Below are positions 1-5,994 of a DNA stretch of 6,670 bases, one piece after another. The notes beneath the pieces are model-generated. The model was not told where the DNA came from. It ran no database searches and worked only from the letters and a program-made list of their open reading frames with translations. How positions within the stretch are numbered: the stretch's first letter is position 1; every line of letters starts with the position of its first letter. Source of the DNA: Oscillospiraceae bacterium (lineage in GTDB: Bacteria; Bacillota; Clostridia; Oscillospirales; Ruminococcaceae); contig JAFPYQ010000473.1 in assembly GCA_017394475.1 (NCBI GenBank), positions 1 through 6,670 of the forward strand, written 5' to 3'. Made by a program: the position numbers and the translations under genes.

Positions 1-1275
1 AAGGGCTTCGTCAAGGACTATGTTCACCGCATCAAGTGTGGTGGTATCCATAGCGGATATGGCCTCATCTATGCGGTCGATGGCATTTCCCAGGCACTGT
101 CGCTGTCTTTCATTTATGATAAGCTCGTCACATACACCGCTGACGCCGAACATTTCCTTGACAGTGTCTTCAAGCAGTGAGAGTTCGTTGTTCTTGGCGG
201 ATACCGTGAGTATCCTGTCAAAGAAACCGCTTATTTTATCGGTATCGAATATCTGGGGCTTGTCGGACTTGTTCACAAGGGCTATCTTGCGGGCGGAAGA
301 GCGTCTGCAATGCTCGCACAGTTCCATATCATCCGCAGACATCTCCTCGCTGCCGTCAAAGACTGCAAGTATCAGATCGGCAGTCTCTATCTTCCTGATG
401 GCGATATCAATGCCCATGCGCTCGATGATATCATCGCTTTCGTGTATGCCCGCAGTGTCAAAGAGCCTGAGGACTATATCTCCCAGCCGCACGCTTTCTT
501 CGATCATATCGCGTGTGGTGCCTGCAATATCGGTCACTATGCTTCTCTGCTCACCGGATAGGGAGTTCATCAGTGTGCTTTTCCCCGTGTTGGGCTTGCC
601 TACTATGGCGGTTGGGATGCCCTCGCGGATGAGCCTTGAATTGTCGTATGTCCTGTATATATCCGAAAGGGATGCTCTGAGAGCCATAAGGTCGGACTTC
701 ATGGTGCCTTCATCTGTTTCGGGGATGTCATCATCGGGGTAGTCTATCCATGCGCCTATGCCGGAAAGCACTGCTGTCAGTTTCTCCGCCTGCTCGTGTA
801 TCCTGCGGTACAGCGCACCGTCACGGACATTTTCCGCACGCCTCAGCATACCGTCGGAGTTCGCACGGATGATATCTATCACAGCCTCAGCCTCGGTGAG
901 GGACAGCTTTCCGTTCTCAAAGGCACGGCGGGTGAACTCTCCCGCCGAAGCGGCATCTGCACCGCAAGCCATCACCCTGCGGAGTATCTTTTCCGTTACG
1001 AACAGTCCCCCGTGACAGGATATCTCAACAGTGTCCTCTCCGGTGTAGGAATGTGGGGCTCTGAAAACGGTGAGCACCACATCATCTATCTTAGTGCCGT
1101 CATCCTCGGTTATATCGCCGTAGGCGCAGGTGTACCCCGCCATATCCGAGGGCTTCTTTGAGGATGAGAACACCTTATCCGCGATCTTTACGGCATCATC
1201 TCCGGATATCCTTATCACGGAGATGCCGCCTGCTGCGCGGGGAGTTGAGATAGCAGCAATAGTCTGTCCTGTCAT
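1..1275 (-). CDS. mnmE: tRNA uridine-5-carboxymethylaminomethyl modification GTPase MnmE (TrmE), C-terminus missing
   Basis: MnmE works with MnmG in the cytosol to install the (carboxymethyl)aminomethyl group on C5 of wobble uridine 34 of certain tRNAs, using GTP hydrolysis and a folate-derived one-carbon unit. The minus frame gives 425 codons with no stop and runs off the left edge. Seen: an N-terminal folate-binding-type domain (TP-RAAGGISVIRISG near residues 11-25, CHGG 87-90, FTRRAF 114-119), then a helical domain holding a complete G domain. G1 is GKPNTGKS (226-233), G2 is GTTRD (252-256), G3 is DTAG (273-276), G4 is NKSD (335-338) and G5 is SAK (359-361). The family is about 450-460 residues long, so roughly 30 residues are missing, including the conserved C-terminal C-x-G-K with its essential Cys. 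That absence comes from the window edge, not from damage. The ATG at 1275 is favoured by an AAAGGAA ribosome site five bases upstream and by family alignment. It starts 10 bases after the transglutaminase stop, so the two are probably co-transcribed. Confidence 0.97.
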   Translation of the reverse strand, partial: MTGQTIAAISTPRAAGGISVIRISGDDAVKIADKVFSSSKKPSDMAGYTCAYGDITEDDGTKIDDVVLTVFRAPHSYTGEDTVEISCHGGLFVTEKILRRVMACGADAASAGEFTRRAFENGKLSLTEAEAVIDIIRANSDGMLRRAENVRDGALYRRIHEQAEKLTAVLSGIGAWIDYPDDDIPETDEGTMKSDLMALRASLSDIYRTYDNSRLIREGIPTAIVGKPNTGKSTLMNSLSGEQRSIVTDIAGTTRDMIEESVRLGDIVLRLFDTAGIHESDDIIERMGIDIAIRKIETADLILAVFDGSEEMSADDMELCEHCRRSSARKIALVNKSDKPQIFDTDKISGFFDRILTVSAKNNELSLLEDTVKEMFGVSGVCDELIINERQRQCLGNAIDRIDEAISAMDTTTLDAVNIVLDEAL

Positions 1276-1291
1276 AATGGTTCCTTTATGA
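1272..1291 (-). other. Short inverted repeat pairing the transglutaminase stop region with the mnmE start codon
   Basis: On the minus strand TCATAA, an 8-base spacer (AGGAACCA) and TTATGA form a perfect 6-bp inverted repeat. One arm contains the TAA stop of the upstream gene and the other contains the ATG of mnmE. The loop would display the AGGA of the ribosome binding site. The stem is short and AU-rich, so it may be chance. If it forms, ribosomes finishing the upstream gene would melt it. Confidence 0.3.
1281..1287 (-). promoter_or_regulatory. Ribosome binding site of mnmE
   Basis: The minus strand reads AAAGGAA, then CCATT, then ATG: a strong Shine-Dalgarno core with five-base spacing. 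It overlaps the TAA stop of the preceding transglutaminase gene (1286-1288), which suits coupled translation. It fixes the mnmE start at 1275. Confidence 0.75.
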
Positions 1292-3796
1292 GTGAGTTGA
1301 GGTTATGGTGTATTCAAGGAAAAAGGTTTTCAGTATCCTGCGGAGCAGGGGCTTGTCCATGAAATAGCCGTCTAAGAGCTTGTCATAGGCAACCGCCGAG
1401 CTCACAGCATCCTGCGGTGTTATGCCCTTGTCAAAGCGGGCTCTGAGGGCGGTGTCTATGATGATCTTCGCCTGAGCCCTGTCAAAGCTGTTGGGCAGAG
1501 TACGGTAGGTCTCATCATTTACATCCGTCAGGTGGATCTTGCTCATTTTTGCAAGTCGGGCAAGTCTGCGGTATATCTTTACAGCCGCAGTTTCGGGGGA
1601 ATCGTTAATCATTCTGATTCGGCGGGATATGATAAGTGCCCTTGATGCGATGACCGCAAGAACTGGCACAGCGATTACTGCGATAATGAGCAGTATCTTC
1701 ATGATGACGGCGAAAGCCTTTGTCTCCGTAAAGGGAGTATGGGGCTCTTCGGGAGTGGATGGAGCGGGCATGGTTCGGCTGCCGTCATCGGGTGCTTCGG
1801 CGTTTCCTCCTGAGGGAGTGGTCTCGGTCTCGGAGGCTTCTCCACGGGGCTCCTCTGTCTCGGTGGATGTGTCGGTGTCGCTCTCGGTTATCTCTGCCCC
1901 TGTGTCCTCGGTGGTCTCGGTCTCTGCCCGGGCTTCCTCTTCGGATGTGACAGGCTTTGACTCGGTGGCGTTCAGCTCCTCCTCAAACTGCAGTTCCTCG
2001 GTGGTCACCGATGTAACCTCGGATATATCCGTCTCCTCGGGTTCCTCGAATGCCTCATCGGGCTCATCTGAAAACAGGATATTGCCGTAGCCCGGTGTGG
2101 TCTCAAATACCATCCAGCCGAAGCCGTCCACATATATCTCAGCCCAGGCGTGGGCTCTGTGATCTGGCACCGCAAGGGAGATATATCCGTCCTCGGGCTC
2201 GATATCCTTTGTATCATCGGGGGTTATGATGAAACCCTCGCAATAGCGGGCGGGAATGCCCCTGGAGCGGCACAGAAGAACGGCGGCGGTGGCAAAATGT
2301 GTGCAGGAGCCTTTTCGGTTCTCCTCCAGGAACCACTGGGCAAAATCTTTTCCGAAGGGCTTCTTTCCCGAAAGAAGGGTATAGTCGCAGAGCTCTGCCA
2401 GATGCCTGCGGATGTAGGACAGTTCATCCAGCATCGAATCACCGTCATATCCTCTGAAGAATGTTGAAGAATAGGTGAATGTGGGAGGCACCTCGGTGTA
2501 GTGCTCGTAGGCGGCGTTGCGCAGGGTGAGCTCATCGCTCTGCATCTCGGGAGGCAGATCTTGTATGGGTGAATTCTTTATCACATAGGACTGCCACATG
2601 GCATCGGGGAAATAGCCCCAGTAGCGGCGGCGCATCCCGTCTGATTCGATAAGTCCTGCTGCATTGGCGGGGAAGTACCTTGAACGGGGCGTGATGGTGG
2701 TGTTGCGCACTACCATGTATTCCGCTTCCAGATCTCTGTATCGTGGATATTCATGGAGCACTCTCTTGGGGAAGAACTCGTCGGAGGTGATATTGGTCTG
2801 CATCTCGGGGACAAATTCGTTCTCGCTCCAGTTGCTGCCGTTGTATTCACCGCCTGTGAATCCTTTGAGATAGACTGTCCGCGCATCCTCGGGAATGGTG
2901 ATCTCCAGCATGGTCTTGCCGTCGAACAGTATCTCCTCCACATTTCCCAGCTTTCCGTCATGGGTCAGTCTGTGTTCCTCGGTGGGCAGCAGGGACGAGC
3001 CCATATCATCGAAGAATTTATCCCATGTGAAGGAGGAATAGTAATCGAGGAAGTTGTTCCTTATCTCATCCGCCTTTTTGCTGCGCCCTGCCAGTGAGGT
3101 GAAGGACATCCCTATGATGCAGGAAATGAGCATCAGCAGTGCTGCCAGTGAGGTGTTAGATGTGCGGTCGTAGTTCCTCTGTGAGTTTTCGGTGTTCTTA
3201 GCCCCCACAGCCGCGCACCAGAACACCATGAGGCCGATGAAAGCCGCACGGTCGGGCACAAGTCCGTAGAAAAGCACATAAAGGGTGAGGGGGGCTGTCA
3301 CAAGGACGATGAGTGACAGATATATGCGCTGTGCAAAGGAATAGACGCATATCGAAGTGATGAATACTGCGATTATCGCCAGCGCGGTGTTTTCATAGGA
3401 TGGGGGGACATCCGTATACAGTGTGACATTGTCGTAGAATACGGAGCGGAATTTCTCGTTGAAATCGGATATGGCCTGTGTTATGACGGAAAAGCGCAGC
3501 AGGAGCATCAGCGGTACCGCAGCGGTGGAGACCACCGTTATCATGGACAATGCCCTTGAATTTTTCCGTATGTTGTACAGGATAGTGAAATATCCCCATG
3601 ATACGAATATGAGGAAGGTCATGAGAAAGCGGTCAAACAGGAAAATCCGTTCTGTGGCGGACATGAACACGAAGACCGTGCTCATGGCTCCTAAAAGGGG
3701 CAGAAGCCTCAGTATGAACAGACTGCTGTTCCTACCGCCCTTTTTCGGGGGTTCTGTATGGATCTCGTTGGGTGACATATCGGTTGGATGGGTCAT
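1286..3796 (-). CDS. Multi-pass membrane transglutaminase-like protein (TgpA / DUF3488-transglutaminase-DUF4129 type)
   Basis: An 836-residue integral membrane protein with an extracytoplasmic papain-like transglutaminase core. Seen: about seven hydrophobic segments near residues 26-46, 51-74, 83-103, 136-157, 159-180, 184-200 and 215-236; an extracellular region of about 330 residues; and the transglutaminase core. Cys498 lies in GSCTHFA, followed by SRGIPARY (511-518), His549 in HAWAE and FETTPG (564-569). Next come a Glu/Thr/Ser-rich stalk (about 572-690), a last membrane helix (about 695-723) and a basic cytosolic tail resembling DUF4129. The Cys-His pair is intact. The third catalytic position, often Asp in DPTPG, is Glu565 here. 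The family is probably a cysteine protease or amide-modifying enzyme of the envelope; the substrate is unknown. It starts 10 bases after the DUF58 stop. The ATG at 3796 has no visible Shine-Dalgarno (TCTTCCGATC precedes it), and Met7 has none either, so coupled translation is likely. The ATG at 3796 is preferred as the first available start. Confidence 0.9.
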   Translation of the reverse strand: MTHPTDMSPNEIHTEPPKKGGRNSSLFILRLLPLLGAMSTVFVFMSATERIFLFDRFLMTFLIFVSWGYFTILYNIRKNSRALSMITVVSTAAVPLMLLLRFSVITQAISDFNEKFRSVFYDNVTLYTDVPPSYENTALAIIAVFITSICVYSFAQRIYLSLIVLVTAPLTLYVLFYGLVPDRAAFIGLMVFWCAAVGAKNTENSQRNYDRTSNTSLAALLMLISCIIGMSFTSLAGRSKKADEIRNNFLDYYSSFTWDKFFDDMGSSLLPTEEHRLTHDGKLGNVEEILFDGKTMLEITIPEDARTVYLKGFTGGEYNGSNWSENEFVPEMQTNITSDEFFPKRVLHEYPRYRDLEAEYMVVRNTTITPRSRYFPANAAGLIESDGMRRRYWGYFPDAMWQSYVIKNSPIQDLPPEMQSDELTLRNAAYEHYTEVPPTFTYSSTFFRGYDGDSMLDELSYIRRHLAELCDYTLLSGKKPFGKDFAQWFLEENRKGSCTHFATAAVLLCRSRGIPARYCEGFIITPDDTKDIEPEDGYISLAVPDHRAHAWAEIYVDGFGWMVFETTPGYGNILFSDEPDEAFEEPEETDISEVTSVTTEELQFEEELNATESKPVTSEEEARAETETTEDTGAEITESDTDTSTETEEPRGEASETETTPSGGNAEAPDDGSRTMPAPSTPEEPHTPFTETKAFAVIMKILLIIAVIAVPVLAVIASRALIISRRIRMINDSPETAAVKIYRRLARLAKMSKIHLTDVNDETYRTLPNSFDRAQAKIIIDTALRARFDKGITPQDAVSSAVAYDKLLDGYFMDKPLLRRILKTFFLEYTITSTHS
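1727..2083 (-). repeat. Low-complexity Thr/Glu-rich stalk coding region within the transglutaminase gene
   Basis: Residues about 572-690 of the transglutaminase protein are dominated by Glu, Thr, Ser, Asp and Pro, with many Thr-Glu pairs. In DNA this shows as imperfect, irregularly spaced copies of ACCGAG (CTCGGT on the plus strand), roughly ten of them and densest from about 1810 to 2040. It separates the enzymatic core from the last membrane helix and looks like a flexible acidic spacer. The reverse strand is open here only because of this bias. Confidence 0.6.
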
Positions 3797-3804
3797 GATC
3801 GGAA

Positions 3805-3836
3805 GACTATATGCCGTATCTGATGCAGATATAGTC
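3805..3836 (-). other. Intercistronic inverted repeat across the DUF58 stop codon
   Basis: On the minus strand GACTATAT and ATATAGTC form a perfect 8-bp inverted repeat around a 16-base loop. The structure covers the last codons of the DUF58 gene and its TAG stop (3807-3809) and ends eight bases before the transglutaminase ATG at 3796, where a Shine-Dalgarno sequence would be expected but is not seen. It is AU-rich, has no following U-tract, and is therefore not a typical intrinsic terminator. A role in translational coupling or mRNA processing is an inference. Confidence 0.4.
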
Positions 3837-4799
3837 CGACTGGTCGGGTATCTCTATAGTTTCAGCGCATACAAGCTCTGATGCAGCTTCTATATAGCTG
3901 CGTTCATCGGTGACGGCTGCGGCACAGCCCCCGGAAAGGACAATATCCGCGGCGGAGTTTTCGGGCAGCCCGAGAAATACGTTCTCGCCGTGGGCGGAAA
4001 GGTAGTAGGAGATGCTCAGCACCTTCTGGAGCAGAGCATCGCGGTCATCGGCATCTTTGCAGCCGGAAAGGTCTGTTATCAGCAGCAGCCGCCTGTCAGA
4101 GCCCGTTCCCATGACCTTTACTATGTCCTTGTCAAAACGGGCGGACAGCTTGTGATGGATGTGCACGGGGCGGTCGCCTGCGCGGAAATCGCGGAAGTCT
4201 ATGACCTCGCCGGGGCCTGTGGTAATGAGCTTGTCACCATCCTCCTCGGCAATGCGGGACATTTCGGCAATGAGCTGCATCGCCTCATCCTCATACTTTG
4301 AGGAAAGAGGAGGGATGATGACGGTCTCGCTCAGCATCGTCTTTTCAGAAAGCAGTTTCTTGCGGAAAAATCCCATAATGTCGCACAGTATCATCCTGTC
4401 GATGAATACGGTGCACTTTCCGCAGTGTGAGGCATCCGTGCTTATGACAGAGCTCCTGCGGGATGAGGCTGGCACCGATATGGTGATATCCATACCGGTC
4501 TTTTCATTTTCCACTGCGGGAAAACGCATCACGGAAACATCCGCCTTTACCGATGATACGGGGAGTATCCCCCCGTTGACAAGTGACAGCTCGGTGGATG
4601 AACGCTTCCCCATATAGGATATCTGCCGTTCGCACTTTACCCTGTAGGACAGGGAAATGTAATTGTACAGAAGGCAGAGGATATCGATGACAGGCAGGAC
4701 TATCAGGGCTGCAAGTATAACAAGGGACAGCTCGTCCTCATACAGCGGGTAGAATACAGCTGCGCATATCAGCAGCATGATATAGATGATAAAAGACAT
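3807..4799 (-). CDS. DUF58 domain-containing membrane-anchored protein
   Basis: A 330-residue protein with two N-terminal hydrophobic segments (about residues 3-17 and 25-47) followed by a soluble region. Seen: the DUF58 signature around residues 202-221 (RDFRAGDRPVHIHHK then LSAR). This matches the family pattern of R-x-Y/F-x-x-GD followed by IHWKxSAR, but with His in place of the usual Trp. A beta strand follows (RRLLLITDLSG, 236-246), as in von Willebrand A-like folds. DUF58 proteins usually travel with MoxR AAA+ ATPases and membrane transglutaminases and are thought to help assemble or activate partner complexes at the membrane; the exact role is unknown. The transglutaminase gene follows directly, as expected, but the upstream neighbour is an LRR surface protein and not MoxR. 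The ATG at 4799 is three bases after the upstream stop. The frame closes six codons further up, so no longer start exists, although the AGGA sits unusually close. Confidence 0.9.
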   Translation of the reverse strand: MSFIIYIMLLICAAVFYPLYEDELSLVILAALIVLPVIDILCLLYNYISLSYRVKCERQISYMGKRSSTELSLVNGGILPVSSVKADVSVMRFPAVENEKTGMDITISVPASSRRSSVISTDASHCGKCTVFIDRMILCDIMGFFRKKLLSEKTMLSETVIIPPLSSKYEDEAMQLIAEMSRIAEEDGDKLITTGPGEVIDFRDFRAGDRPVHIHHKLSARFDKDIVKVMGTGSDRRLLLITDLSGCKDADDRDALLQKVLSISYYLSAHGENVFLGLPENSAADIVLSGGCAAAVTDERSYIEAASELVCAETIEIPDQSDYICIRYGI

Positions 4800-4801
4800 A
4801 G

Positions 4802-4805
4802 TCCT
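4802..4805 (-). promoter_or_regulatory. Atypically close Shine-Dalgarno-like AGGA of the DUF58 gene
   Basis: The minus strand reads AAAAAAATAGGACTATG: the TAG is the stop of the LRR gene, AGGA overlaps it, and only two bases (CT) separate AGGA from the ATG. This spacing is too short for a standard Shine-Dalgarno interaction, so initiation probably relies on ribosomes arriving from the upstream gene and on the A-rich leader. The next Met (codon 8) has no better site. Confidence 0.35.
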
Positions 4806-5562
4806 ATTTTTTTCTGCTTACAAAGAAAAGTGTGGCAAATACTCCCACCAGCAGGGCAAGTATGGCTATGACCACTATGAGGATGACATTGGCGGAACCT
4901 GTTGTCCCCTGTGAGGGGGCAGAGGTGGTGACAGGCTTTTCGGAAGGTGTGACGATGGTTGTCTGCTTTTCTGTCTCCTGCTTTTCTTCCTCTGTCACAG
5001 TGGTATCTTCGGGAGCATCAGCGGATGTTTCGGGTGCTTCTGTCTGATAGACCTTATCCTCCTCCCCGGTATCAACGGGGGGAGCGTATACCATAGAGGG
5101 GGACATATCGGGGGATACGCTTATGAATTCGTTGGTCTGGCTGTCAAAGCCCTCTGTGCCCTCGTAGGTGTGGATGGTAACATGGACATTCTGGAATGCG
5201 CCGCTTTCTATTGTGGGAGCGGTATTGCCGTAGAAGTACACATTTTCAAGGCCGTGGCAGTTCTCAAAGGCATTAGCGCCTATTTTTGTGACCTGGGGGC
5301 CTATGTGCATCTCGGTGAGGGATGCCTTTGAAAAGCAGTTCTCGGGTATCTCGGTGATGGCCTCGGGCAGCTCAAAGGCTGTAAGAGCCTTGCAGTCCGC
5401 AAATGCCCCTGCGCCTATGTATTCGGTCTTTGCGGGGATGGAAAACTGTGTGACCTTCTCGCAGCCCGAAAAGGCATAGTCATCTATCCTGCGCACGGTG
5501 GAGGGCATAATGACGGAGATCAGCTCCCTGTTGTTGGAAAAGGCATTGGCGCCTATCTCCAC
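4804..5562 (-). CDS. BspA-type leucine-rich repeat surface protein, C-terminal part (separated by frameshift)
   Basis: This is the larger piece of a frameshifted gene. The nominal GTG start at 5562 is probably not a real start, because the repeat pattern continues upstream in this frame (LSAVSLPKNTVEIG) to about 5600. Seen: five LRR_5/BspA units of 22-24 residues ending in the ANAF/YAF/GAF/NCF-type motif (residues 1-8, 9-31, 32-54, 55-77, 78-99 and 100-123). A short bridging region follows, then a Thr/Glu/Pro/Ser-rich stalk (about 162-222), a membrane helix (about 225-248) and the basic end SRKK. There is no LPxTG sorting motif, so anchoring would be by the membrane helix. BspA-type LRR domains are known from cell-surface binding and adhesion proteins; the ligand here is unknown. 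The stop lies three bases before the DUF58 start, so the genes are tightly linked. With one base restored, the whole protein would be about 383 residues. Confidence 0.85.
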   Translation of the reverse strand: MEIGANAFSNNRELISVIMPSTVRRIDDYAFSGCEKVTQFSIPAKTEYIGAGAFADCKALTAFELPEAITEIPENCFSKASLTEMHIGPQVTKIGANAFENCHGLENVYFYGNTAPTIESGAFQNVHVTIHTYEGTEGFDSQTNEFISVSPDMSPSMVYAPPVDTGEEDKVYQTEAPETSADAPEDTTVTEEEKQETEKQTTIVTPSEKPVTTSAPSQGTTGSANVILIVVIAILALLVGVFATLFFVSRKK

Positions 5563-5954
5563 TGTGTTTTTCGGCAGAGATACCGCACTGAGCTTTTCCT
5601 GGCAGAAAGAGCATTGTCGGGGATAATGCCGTCCTTGACATCAGCACCCGACAGTTCAAGCCTTTCTATATTGGGATATCCGCATATAGCCTGAAAATCG
5701 GCGGCGTTCAGGGTGCCGCCGGATATTGATATCCTTGTGATCTGATTGAGGTCTGTGCCGTCCTTTGCGGTCTCTATGGCAGAGGAGAGGGCACCCTCAT
5801 CGAAGGATGTGACCACCACATCGGTGACGCCTTCTGCCGAAACATTCAGGGCAGAAAGGGGGATTATGATGACGGATAACAGCAGTGCCGCCGCCATGAT
5901 CAGCACTATGACACGAAGTATGGTCTTCTTCGTTTCTTTCTTCATTTTACGCAT
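5553..5954 (-). CDS. BspA-type leucine-rich repeat surface protein, N-terminal part with signal peptide (frameshifted)
   Basis: This is the first 133 codons of the same LRR gene. Seen: a basic start (MRKMKKETKK), a hydrophobic core at about residues 12-36 and a likely signal peptidase site after LNVSA (residue 40), so the product is exported. Residues 41-116 include ITRISISGGTLNAADF and IERLELSGADVKDG, an LRR-like N-terminal cap common in BspA-type proteins, leading into IIPDNALS. After Ser117 the frame yields an arginine-rich, non-repeat tail (ARKSSVRYLCRKTQWR) and stops at 5553. The LRR continues perfectly in the -1 frame, so this tail is almost certainly an artefact or a mutation product. 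The ATG at 5954 follows AAGGGA at 11-base spacing. The gene lies 40 bases after the DUF1444-like stop. If the frameshift is real, this ORF alone would make a secreted fragment without a membrane anchor. Confidence 0.8.
   Translation of the reverse strand: MRKMKKETKKTILRVIVLIMAAALLLSVIIIPLSALNVSAEGVTDVVVTSFDEGALSSAIETAKDGTDLNQITRISISGGTLNAADFQAICGYPNIERLELSGADVKDGIIPDNALSARKSSVRYLCRKTQWR
5555..5640 (-). other. Frameshift window joining the two LRR ORFs
   Basis: Both frames are open together only between the TGA of the -1 frame just above 5640 and the TAG of the first frame at 5553-5555. Repeat homology narrows the break to about 5595-5606: the first frame reads IIPDNALS and the -1 frame reads QEKLSAVSLP. 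Adding one base gives A-L-S-x-Q-E-K-L-S-A-V-S-L-P, which aligns position for position with the next unit, A-F-S-N-N-R-E-L-I-S-V-I-M-P. The run GGAAAAGC lies here. The codons AGG AAA AGC do not form a canonical X-XXY-YYZ slippery heptamer. Confidence 0.8.
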
Positions 5955-5965
5955 TTTAAAGTCTA

Positions 5966-5971
5966 TCCCTT
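5966..5971 (-). promoter_or_regulatory. Ribosome binding site of the LRR gene
   Basis: The minus strand reads AAGGGA, then 11 bases (TAGACTTTAAA), then ATG at 5954. The spacing is slightly long but it is the only purine-rich match in the 40-base gap. Met4 would be even further away, so the first ATG is preferred. Confidence 0.55.
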
Positions 5972-5994
5972 GTTTATGATATTTGCCTTGCGGC

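Noticed and set aside
20..742. 240-codon plus-strand ORF rich in Ser
   Set aside because: It lies antisense to mnmE, whose minus frame carries all five GTPase motifs. The product is a low-complexity Ser/Met/Leu shadow with no recognisable domain.
1539..2090. 183-codon plus-strand ORF, Ser/Val-rich
   Set aside because: It is the antisense of the Thr/Glu-rich stalk of the transglutaminase gene. Its openness and its Ser/Val repeats follow from the ACCGAG bias on the other strand.
4159..4617. 152-codon plus-strand ORF
   Set aside because: It is antisense to the DUF58 gene; no ribosome site, domain or plausible composition supports it.
4807..4813. T7 run on the plus strand as an intrinsic terminator
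   Set aside because: For the minus-strand transcript this is an A-run inside the end of the LRR coding sequence (RKK then stop). No GC-rich stem precedes a U-tract in either direction.
4804..4880. Sortase LPxTG anchor at the end of the LRR protein
   Set aside because: The C-terminus has a hydrophobic helix and SRKK, but no LPxTG-like motif precedes it. Plain transmembrane anchoring fits better.
5553..5606. Programmed -1 frameshifting at AGG AAA AGC as the firm explanation of the split LRR gene
   Set aside because: The codons do not form a canonical slippery heptamer, and I saw no clear downstream pseudoknot or stem. It is kept only as a less likely alternative in the frameshift finding.
5983..5993. 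GCC-GCAA-GGC mini-hairpin with a GNRA-like loop in the 40-base gap after the DUF1444-like gene
   Set aside because: Only three base pairs and no U-tract; too weak to call a terminator or regulatory element.
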